In this document: positions 1-9,500 of the stretch, one piece after another
Layout: every line of letters starts with the position of its first letter
Position numbering within the stretch: position 1 is the first letter of the stretch
Assembly: GCA_036936605.1 (NCBI GenBank)
Contig: JAUPFV010000001.1
Coordinates: forward strand, 71,939,910 to 72,003,909
DNA length: 64,000 nucleotides
Source: Limnanthes douglasii subsp. nivea
Lineage: Eukaryota > Streptophyta > Magnoliopsida > Brassicales > Limnanthaceae
Direction: 5' to 3'
The notes under the pieces: model-generated
What the model was told of the DNA's origin: nothing
Seen by the model: the letters and a program-made list of their open reading frames with translations, nothing else
Database searches by the model: none
Position numbers and translations under genes: made by a program

Positions 1-3000
1 TTGCAACAGAACTGGCATTTTGAAACAGAGACAAAATGCCTTTTGGAAAGGATGTTATCAATTGGGATGAAGTTGTGAATAAACTTCCAGCTTAGGAAAG
101 AGTATTTTATTGGTATAAAGTGATTCCAATTTTTTTTAAAAGAGAATATTTGTTGTGTTTTTGTCTTATGTTTTCCCAAGTAGCTTTGGTACTGAAATTC
201 TTATCTTTTGAAATTTTCCACTCTATCTTATCATCCTGCTCTTGATGAATCTTCACATTTTTAATGTGATTGACTTTATCATGAGAAAGGAAGTTAAGGT
301 GAGTGTTGATGTCCCAACAACCATCTTTTCAAAAGGTATTAACCTTAGCAGGAAGATACCATCTGTTATTACTAGGGTTACTTATTATAGGAGCCTGATC
401 AAGCCAATCATCAAACCAGAAATCCACATCCCCACAACCCAGAGACCAGACCACATTATGATCAGCTTTATCTTTAATAGAGTGAAGTCTTTTCAATACA
501 ATGGAATCAAATGTTTTACAAATAGATTTAATAGGGTGAGAGTCAGGGCAGTAGGTTTGATGCATTAGATCAACCCAAAGAGTAGATTTCTTTCTAAACT
601 GAAACCACAGCTTTTGAGAGAAAGTGGACTGGATATCATGAAGTGCTTTAATGTCCAGTCCACCTTCCTCAAAAGGCTTACAAAGCTGCTTCCAAGAAGT
701 CCAGTGGAGGGCTTTGTCATTAAATTTTGATCTCCACATAAATTTATTGAAACACAACTTAAGCTTAGTGATGATTGAGTTGGGGATAAGGCTGTTTTGC
801 ATCCAGTAATATACAATTGGGTGGAGAAATTTTTTAACCAGGGATAACCTTCCCCTAAAAGATAGATTTTTCATGTCCCAGTCATGAATTCTATTATGAA
901 TGTTGTTAATTAATGAAAGAAAATTCTTCCCTTTGTTGTTTGCAGCAATGGTAATGCCCAAATAAGAGAAAGGAGCTTGGTCAGTGATGAAACCAGTGTC
1001 AGTGATCAACCTTGCTGAGGAAGACTGATGCATTTTAGAAGAGGTAATGATTCTGGTCTTGTCTTTATTGATCATTTGGCCAGAAGCTAACTGGTAGTTT
1101 TCCAGCAGGTTGCAAAGTTTTTCAATGGTAGATAGGAGGTTGTTGGTAAAAATAATGATATCATCAGCGAAGGCAAGACAAGGTAAGATATATCCAGATT
1201 TCAAATGATAAATCATGTTTTTATTTGTATTGTAAAGATTCTGGATGCCCCTCATGAGGCCTTCCTCAGCAAGAATGAAAAGACTTGGAGACAGTAGGTC
1301 TCCTTATCTTAAACCATTCTTCTGAGGAAAGTTTCCAACAGAAGATCCATTGATGAGAATGGACAGCATGACCTTAGATATTAGATTTTTTATTAGGTTG
1401 ATAATCTCGTTAGAAAAGCCAAAACACCTTAGGATATTAAGAACAAAGGCATGAGACATCTTGTCAAATGCTTTTGACATATCAAGCTTAACCATAATGT
1501 TACCCTTGGAAGGCATTCTCTTAATGTTGTGCATCATTTCTTTAGTGATAAGGATGTTGTCATGAATGAGTCTTTGTTTGACAAAAGCCCCTTGGCTCTT
1601 TAAAATGATAATAGGCAATATATCAGAGAGCCTGCTGTTAATGAGACTTGAAATCAACCTGTTAAATATAGTACACAGGCTGATAGGTCTGAAATTGGTC
1701 AAGTTTATAGGGTTAGGGCCTTTGGGAATAAGACAAATCCCAGTGGCAAAGACATCATTAGGGATGGAATGACCTTTAAGGTAAGAATTAAGAGCGTTGT
1801 ATAAATCAAAACATATAATATTCCAGCATATTTTAAGGAATAAACAATTGAAACCATTTGTGCCAGGGGCACTGTCATTCTTCATGGCAGATATAATTGA
1901 CCACAACTCCTCTTTGTTAGTAGGCCTGGGGATTTCAGAGTTATCCCTATCAGAAATAAGCTTAGGGATATTGCTTAGGATAGAGTCCTGCACAGCTATA
2001 TTAGAGCAAGTATAAGTATCATTAGAAAGAATTCCTTTAAAATATGATTCAGTAGATCTAGTAATATCATCATTGTTAAGAAGCCAGGTGCCATTATCTT
2101 TAATTATTTGATAGTATTCATCTTTCTCTTTTTAGATACATAGTTATGATTGAGTTTAGTGTTACCATCACTTTCATTTAGCCATGTATTGTAGCATTTC
2201 TGTCTCCAGAAATATTCCTCATTTTTTAGAGCTTGAATATGAACACTGATGGCTTTAGAAAGCTCAGCTTTAGACTCATTGTTATTGTCTCTTTGATGAA
2301 TCAGGTCTTTTTTGATAACATCCTCATTAGCATCTTTGACCTTACTAAATATGTTGTCAAAGTGCTTTAAGTTCCAACCCTTCAGAAATCTTTTAAGTCT
2401 CTTAAGCTTTAACCAAAAAACAATGTTAGCATCACCATAGCAGTGCCTGTTCCAGTTCTGTTTAACACTATTTCGAAAGTCAGAATCATTGGCCCAAGCA
2501 TTTATAAACTTGAAATTGCATTTATTGTAATGTTGAGAATTATTCTAAGAAATAGAGAGAGTGATAAGCAAAGGGGCATGGTCAGAACAGGTTCTGACCA
2601 TGTGGAAAACCTGGATTTGATTAGTAGAGGCCATGTTGCTATTAATTAAAACTCTGTCTAATCTTTTCCAAATTTTGTTGTTGCTCCAGGTGTATCTTGA
2701 TCCCACATACCCAGGATCTTCAAGGTTGCAGATTCTAATGGCTTCAGTGAAATCTTCAGCACTAGAGGCATCAAAGGAGGAGCAACAGATTTGATCTTCA
2801 GGCGTAGTAATAGAATTAAAGTCACCAGCAATCAACGAAGGCATGTCATCAGAAGCTAAAAGCATCATCTGGTTCCACATGATTTTACGCAAAGAGGCTT
2901 GATTCTTAGCATAAACAGAGGTAAAGAAGTAAGTATATGTGGAGTAAGTGACCTCTATATGGAAGAATTGATCATGATCTATATTTACAGTGATATTAAC

Positions 3001-3214
3001 ACCATCAGACCAGAACACCCAAAGCTTATTAGAGCAATTAGCCACATATTTAGGTAACCCATTCTCTTAGCCACTTTGTCAATTTTATCAAGTTTTGCCA
3101 TAATTTCTTGAATAACAATGACCTTGACCTTATCATTCTGAACAATGTAACTGAGCCTAGCTAAGGTTGGATTATTATTAACACCACGGGCATTCCAACT
3201 AACAGTCTTTATCA
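1..3214 (-). pseudogene. LINE ORF2, endonuclease and reverse transcriptase, truncated by window edge
   Basis: The start at 3214 gives MIKTVSWNARGV, the usual beginning of the AP-endonuclease domain. GDFNS near 2830 and SDHAPL near 2575 are the later endonuclease motifs. RT blocks follow: the APGTNGF region, FRPISL, KLDMSKAFD and LAFADDIIIF (an F-ADD form of the catalytic Y/F-x-DD) near 1165. The tail reads into a zf-RVT-like region (IEWKIS, then WNHFIPIKYSFLSWK at the left edge). Breaks include an in-frame TAA in the GLR-x-GD motif near 1302, explained by one C-to-T change in a Gln codon, and frameshifts around 2000-2550 and 3050. It is not functional as it stands. Confidence 0.88.
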
Positions 3215-4456
3215 TTTTCAGATAGAGATTTGTTATTGGATTTCTCTCTTTTAAGGAGAGAGTTGATAGACAGTTTTTTACCATTTTTTCTTCTATATGC
3301 AGATTTGATCTTTTTGCTGAGTAAGGTGTTGAAGTCGTTGTTGGAGGAGGTTGCAGTAGGAGATACATTTTGGCTGCCAATGTTGTCACAATGAGGAGAA
3401 GCAGCTTCTATAGTCAAGTCATTGTAACTGTGGTCATGGTCTATCTGTTGGAGGGCACTAATAAGATCTTGATAAGTCTTGGGAGTGTTGTCCTCTATCT
3501 CCACGCTAGGATTAGGATCTTTGGTTGTAACAAATTGATTTTAATCTTCTTCTGTAAACCTTATTGAAAGTTTGAACCTCAGAGGTTTTGGACTGATCTT
3601 TTTTAGTACTACTTTCTTGTAATGATTGAGATATAATCAGATCATCAGTTTTCTTTTCCTTTTCAATGTGTTCATCTTGTTCCTTTGTTTTGTTTGTTGT
3701 CATCTTCTTTCTGCATTCATCGATCTTGTGGCCCAAGTGAAAACAGTAGTGACAGTAATTAGGAGAATTTTTGTAACTCACCCCCACCCAGCAACCATCG
3801 TTTTCTCCGAAACCAAACCAGATTTTTCTTTTAAGAGTTGAAAACATCAATTTTGACTTGGGCAAAACAAGCATTGGTATTAGCACGATTGAGGTCAGGA
3901 ACCACAGTTCTATAAACAGTACCTAAAGAAGTAGCAAGATCTTCTATAATGTTGTTATTATATAGAAACTCAGGAATCTTCTCATATCTAACCCAGAGCA
4001 AACAATTTGAGCTTTTGAAATTCTTGTTACTTTCAGGGCACCACTTCACTAATCTCATAACTCGGCCATCGCCATTCCATAAGCATTTAGACCAAATTTT
4101 ACTTACGTCTTCTTTAAGCGAGAATTCAATCAAAACTTGGTGAGAATCTGTTGATACAAAGCTAAAAGATCTTTGAATTCAAAAGAGTCGATAAAAGCTT
4201 GAAGAGCTGCGCATTTCGGGATTCCCTGAGTAAATTTCCCAATGAGAGTGAATCTTGATTGTTTGAGCAGTAAGTCTTTGGCAGCTTTTGAATACTGGAT
4301 ATTGTTATGGTCATAGGAGATCTTAGTTATCTCAGGCAGAGGCTCTAAGCATTTCAAATCATGGCTAGAAGCTTTCGAGATTTCGGAGTATGATTTCTTG
4401 ATGTTGTTATTTTTGTTTGTGTCATTGTTAGGTAGAAGAGCTGGAAATTCTTCCAT
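3199..4456 (-). pseudogene. LINE ORF1, gag-like nucleic-acid-binding protein
   Basis: The reading starts at the ATG whose first base is 4456 (protein begins MEEFPALL) and passes through three open blocks in different frames (4456-4130, 4133-3831, 3886-3512), then 3504-3199. The middle block resembles the DUF4283 domain of plant LINE ORF1 proteins (KWCPES, WVRYEKIPEFL). It is followed by a CCHC knuckle, CHYCFHLGHKIDEC, near 3775-3735, which in this family binds RNA. The final basic stretch ends at a TAG at 3199-3201, 16 bases inside the start of ORF2, so the two ORFs overlap. At least two frameshifts break it. Identification rests on domain order and knuckle and is firm; exact ends are less certain. 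Confidence 0.8.
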
Positions 4457-4720
4457 CTAATATCAATGCAGGAAATCACAAAGATAAACGAGGAAGGAAA
4501 AAGACACCGGAAACAGAGAAAAATAGAGAAAAACACCAGAACTGATTAAATTCAAGAAAAAGTTTGAAGAACAAACTACAGGCAGTAATCACACATAAAA
4601 CTTCTGAGAAGATGTGACGCGAGAACATCAAAATCTAAGGTCGAAAATCGCCGGAGGAGCTCAGGTGAAGAACTCAGAGACCGCTTTCTTGGAGAAAAGC
4701 CATAAAAGAATTCCCAGTCA

Positions 4721-5661
4721 TATATATATTTAATGTTTAATAATCCTTATTTCGTACTATCTACTCCCGATTGATTAATTCGTCATTTTTATTGATATTA
4801 TATATGTTTTTTAAATCGAACCTTTTATAGTCTACTGAGAACTCCTACTCCACATTGTTCCAACTTCCAACTAAACATGAACACTAGATTTTTTATCACC
4901 AGATATATTAATATTACCATTCAAGCAGAGGACAGGTGTCCCAATTAGGTGAACCGCGAACTTAACGCAAACACCAAGAGGCCAACCGTCAGGGGTCAAA
5001 GAGGACAGAGTGCCGACGGAGGACAACTCTAATCGTTCTTGAAATCTCAGCTGGAAATGGTTTGTCGTTTGAGATGCTGGTCAAATGGGTTTTTGAAGTG
5101 AATATGATTAAAAGGGTATTGTTTTGGAATTCTGAATTAGGGGGTTTTTGCGTCAGATTGTTTTGTGTACATTTATGGATAAATCTGTAAAACTAATCCA
5201 CTCACCCACGCTACTTGATGTAATTCTTTATTATCACATAAAATAAAAAAATAGCAATTGCAATTACCTGTCATATTTGGATTTTTATAATAATTTAAAA
5301 TGAAATACAAATAAAAATATAATGCTTCAAAGAAATGGAAATTGTAGTATTACAATTATTTTTTATAAAAAAAAAATCCGTAAAAGATAAAAAAAAAAAA
5401 GCAAATTTTTTTTAAGAAAAAATAAGAAAGAAACCAAAGATGAACAAGACAAAGAAACCCAATCGAAACAGCCAAATTTTTTATAACCAAGTAAGTAAGA
5501 AAGAAACTCTTTATAACCAAGTAAATAATAACCAAGTAAATAAGAAAGAAACTCTTTATAACCAAGTAAGTAAGAAAGAAGAATGACAGAAGATTACACA
5601 CGCAAAAAGGAGGAAAATTACTTGTCCAATCTATTTCTTGAAACTCCTATTTTAGGTGGTT
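4721..5661. other. Intergenic AT-rich spacer
   Basis: No gene is supported here. The stretch holds A- and T-rich runs around 5350-5420 and the short tandem repeat listed separately. A GC-richer patch at about 4920-5080 resembles nothing I recognise. Confidence 0.6.
5464..5581. repeat. Short tandem repeat, unit about 35 bp
   Basis: Units containing ATAACCAAGTAAGTAAGAAA followed by GAAACTCTTT recur about three times with a shortened copy in the middle (around 5521-5540). It lies about 80 bp outside the left end of the MULE and probably has nothing to do with it. Confidence 0.8.
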
Positions 5662-5670
5662 ATTCATCTA
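5662..5670. repeat. Left 9-bp target-site duplication of the MULE
   Basis: ATTCATCTA occurs here and again, identically, at 17122-17130. Nine-base duplications are the hallmark of Mu-superfamily insertion. The two copies abut the outermost bases of the inverted repeats exactly. Confidence 0.93.
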
Positions 5671-5770
5671 GAGAAAAGTACCTGAAAATACCCACTCAAC
5701 TATCTTATTACTCGGCGGCACCCGCTTTTAACATAGTGTTACTTAATACCCAGACTAATAAATTGGACAA
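5671..5770 (+). repeat. Left terminal inverted repeat of the MULE
   Basis: Begins GAGAAAAGTACC and contains TACCCACTCAACTAT at about 5689-5703 and GTTACTTAATACCCA at about 5738-5752. Both 15-base blocks recur in inverted orientation at the right end (the first also starting GGGAAATTGTAC). Overall identity is imperfect, roughly two thirds by eye, over about 100 bp or slightly more. Confidence 0.88.
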
Positions 5771-5783
5771 AAATACCCTCCCA

Positions 5784-5792
5784 CTATATATA
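5784..5792 (+). promoter_or_regulatory. TATA box of the Ulp1-like gene, at the inner edge of the left TIR
   Basis: CTATATATA follows the left repeat, preceded by CCCA. The mirror-image position at the other end has CTATATAAA, also preceded by CCCA. A pyrimidine-rich leader (CT repeats near 5900) and the gene follow downstream. Promoter function is inferred. Confidence 0.6.
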
Positions 5793-6076
5793 CCCATTTT
5801 TCAATTCCATCCCACTTTTTCGACCCTCCTATCACCCTAAACAAACGCAAAATTCTAATTTTAGAAACCACTAGAAAACAAACCGTTCGACTTCGTGATA
5901 CTCTCTCTCTCTCTCAAACCCAGAAACCCTACAGCTTCTCACCTTCGTCACTATCGCACCGGTCAGCCTCTTTTACTCAGACAGTCACTAACACCTTCAA
6001 ATCTCATTCGACAAAGTTGTCGTGAAGTCGTCTCTGAAAACTTCTATCTCGTTCTCCGGCCGGTGAAATTTAACAG

Positions 6077-6587
6077 GTATGCATTATGGTGGAAAGCGTA
6101 CTTCTTTTTGCGTTTTTTTTTGAATCTGAACCACTGTTTTCAACAACTCCACGATAGCATTGCTTGTCGTAGTAGAATGAAGTATCTACTGACGATAGTT
6201 CCCCAGTTTATGGGTTTATAGTCGAAGCCAGGGTAGAATTTTAGTTGCATGTAACACTGATACTCTACTGAGAAATATTATGTATGTTAGATCTGCATTA
6301 GGTAGTTCATTGTTGATTTTGGTGTTTGGTGCATAATTCCCAGATCCCTGCAACGTGCATGCAAAAACTGTAACAGTTCGCATCCTGATCACCCACAATG
6401 CAAGCAATTCGCAGCTCGATTGTATTGTTATACTTATTTACAAACAGTTCGCAACTTGATGTACATAAGTCGCATCCTGTCATAGCTTATTTCGCAGCTT
6501 GTCTGTTAAGCCAGTATTTATATGTACGCATTTCGCAGCTTGTGATGCGAATTATTTGTGACACTCTAACTGATTGTGTTTGTGCAG
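6077..6587 (+). other. Probable 5'-leader intron of the Ulp1-like gene
   Basis: A donor at 6077 (AACAG|GTATGC) and an acceptor ending at 6587 (TTTGTGCAG) place a 511-bp intron just before the chosen ATG at 6593. It contains a cluster of TTCGCA motifs at 6377-6551. Splicing is inferred from consensus sites only. Confidence 0.55.
6377..6551. repeat. TTCGCA motif cluster 1 (5'-leader intron)
   Basis: About six copies of TTCGCA or its complement, mostly extended to TTCGCAGC or TTCGCATC. The last two form a 20-bp dyad at 6532-6551 (TTCGCA, 8 bases, TGCGAA). Confidence 0.85.
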
Positions 6588-6592
6588 AAAGT

Positions 6593-9500
6593 ATGACAAC
6601 AAAACCTAGCTACTACAGATCAGGGTTGGTGAGCCTTCTGAAGCTACTCAAAGACATGCGTATTACAAGGGCGCACATTGAAGCGGCAAGAAACACCCCC
6701 TTCTACACACTGCTGAAAACGGCTTTCGAAATCCGTAATGAGGCAGAGCTGCCAAAGAAGAAATTCTACTCAATCATTCAGTATATCCTCGAAAAATTCT
6801 CTCTAGAACGAGACGCCTTTAGGATTGGCAACAAGTATGTAAAGCTAACTACAAACGATATCAAGATCATATTCGGGCTGAGGCATGGCACCGAGAAAAT
6901 GGAGTTAACAAAAACCGGCGCTTTTCACAACAAGTATGCAGACGGCGAGGAGGACGAATCAAGGATGATGAAGAAATACTTCATGTCAAAAACTGGCAGG
7001 AAAGCATCAGCTAGTAATACCAAAACAATAACAAATGCCATCATAAAGGTACGTCTAAAATGGACTTCATCTTTATAAAGCAAGATTCTGTACATTTCTA
7101 ACATAGAATGTTGTCATTGGTTTTACAGGAGGGTATACAGAAGGCCATAACCGAAGGAGGGGAACATGAATTGGAAGACGTGGCGAGGCTGTTGATACTG
7201 TTTTTGTGCTCCACGCTATTCTACTCCGTATCTGGAGATATCTTGGGCTGGAGCACGGTTTATTACGTTGAAGACCTCAACAGAATAAACAATTACGACT
7301 GGGCTGGATCGATTCTGTTCAAGCTTCGACAGTCTATCAGGAGTTGCTTAGCAGTAGAAAGAGCCGATAAAATCGTCGGCTGCGTCGCCCTTGTAGTTGT
7401 AAGTTTGATCTATTCAATATAACAATTAGTTATGTACATAGCATCGTGTTGATAAAACTTGTCCCCATGTCTCCATGCAGCCCTTCATCATGGAGCACAC
7501 AACAATCGGCCACGAGGTAGCGAAGCCAACCTCGATACCAAGGTTCTTCAAATGGTTGGGGTTAGAGTGCCACGCATCGACCATGGATTATCTTATTAAA
7601 ACACCACTCCTGGATGCTGACGAGGTATAAGCTCAATATATGTATTGAACTTGGGGTGCATACAGTTCGCATCATATGATGCGAACTGCTTATAAAAATA
7701 TCTCAAACAGTTCGCAACCTGATATGAATTTTACTTCGCATCTTCATGCTCAACACAGTTCGCATCATATGTTTAATACTTAGTTCGCATCATACTGTCC
7801 CATAATCATATGTTTAATACTTAGTTCGCATCATACTGTCTCATAACCATTTCGCAGCTTAACATGCGAAATATGATTAAAAACCACACCGTTCGCATCA
7901 TATGATGCGAACTGCTTGTAAGAAACAATTTGTTTGTCTACACCCTCGTACTTTCGAAACAATTAATTTACTTACATGTGCATCTGTTGGTAGGTTTTAG
8001 AAGGTCCATTACAGCTTACCGAGGCTGAAAATGAAGCTTTCGGAGAAAGAGAAGATGATGAAGATGGTGAAGATGCAGAAGTAACGGTACCACCTTCACC
8101 GGAAGAAAGACCTACGAAGAGGTCGAAAAGCACAGCATCAAAATCAAAAAAAAGGAGACGAGCATCACATAATGTAATAAATAAGATGATGTCTCCAACA
8201 CCACCCGAGCCATCGATTCCACCGAAAAGACTCCCCAAGAAAACAATTCCACCACAACCCAAAGGCAAATCCAGGCAAGAGCCCTCCGACACCGACACAA
8301 CCAATATGAGTGAAACGATCGGTGATTATTTATTCAAATGCAGAGACCCTAATCCCGATATTGCTCCTCAATCAAAGCGTTTGAAGACGTATGCCGACAA
8401 GAACAAGTACGAGCGAAAAATAGATCAACAGGCCAGAGAAGTAAGTATGACTTGAACCTTAAATAATCACTACAATCAGCACTTAATATGTTTATAAAAA
8501 GTTTGCTATCATTTTTGCAGCTGAAAGAATTGAAACGCAAGATAGCGGAACTTGAAGCACAACAACTCCACAATGCTATCTCTCTGCCAATCTGCAGTAC
8601 TGAAACCCCAATAAAGCAGGTACCAGCAGCACTTCCAGAGGGAAAAAAATCCACTGATCAGCAAGCATCCGTGTCTAATGCTGATCAGCACCATGCTGAT
8701 GGAGTACTGCCGGAAGAAAGGGATGATGATGCACACAATTCACCCATCATGGAGACACATACAGATAAGATACATAATGTAAGTAGATGATATGATGTTA
8801 TTAAACAAATATGAGGACTATTGTGCTTAAGATGCGAATTATGCAATAAACTGGTGGTCTGGTTATTACACGTATATATCAGGTCAGGATGCGAAATATG
8901 TACCAAACTGGGGGAATTTATAACATAGATATCAGGTCAGGATGCAAAATATGTACCAAACTGGGGGAATTTATAACATAGATATCAGGTCAGGATGCGA
9001 AATATGTACCAAACTGGGGGAATTTATAACATAGATATCAGGTCAGGATGCGAACTATGTAATAAACTGGGGGACTGTATAACATATATATCAGATCAGA
9101 ATGCGAAATAGGTAATAACGGAGTGAATGTATAACATAGATATCAGGTCAGGATGCGAAATATGATTACACGATGATTAACATATGTTTTTTTATGAAAT
9201 AGGAGACCGAAAGACAACAACAACACCATCAGAAACAGAAACACCAGCAGCAACAACAACACCCCCAACAACAAGGAGAACAGGAACAACAGCACCCCCA
9301 ACCACAACACCCCCAACAACAAGGAGAACAGGAACAAGAAGAACACCGCCAGAAACAACAACAAGAGCAAACAGAACAAGAAGAAGAACAACAACAACAC
9401 CCCCAACCACAACAGGAAGAAGAAGAAGAGCAACAAAAAGAAGAACACCCCCAGCAACAACAAGAAGAACAACAACTCGAAGAACACCAGACGCCACAGG

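Larger units (their letters stand above)
1..4720 (-). mobile_element. L1-type LINE retrotransposon, decayed, 3' end outside the window
   Basis: The minus strand carries, in order, a gag-like ORF1 with a DUF4283-like part and a CCHC knuckle, an AP-type endonuclease, a reverse transcriptase and the start of a zf-RVT domain. This is the order of plant L1-type non-LTR elements. The 5' end is placed near 4720, where ORF1-leader-like sequence gives way to AT-rich DNA, so that boundary is approximate. The element continues leftwards past base 1, so no poly(A) tail or target-site duplication can be tested. Several stops and frameshifts make it a non-autonomous relic. Confidence 0.9.

Noticed and set aside
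5356..5601. Hydrophobic minus-strand open frame of 81 codons
   Set aside because: It is the translation of the tandem repeat and of A-rich tracts.
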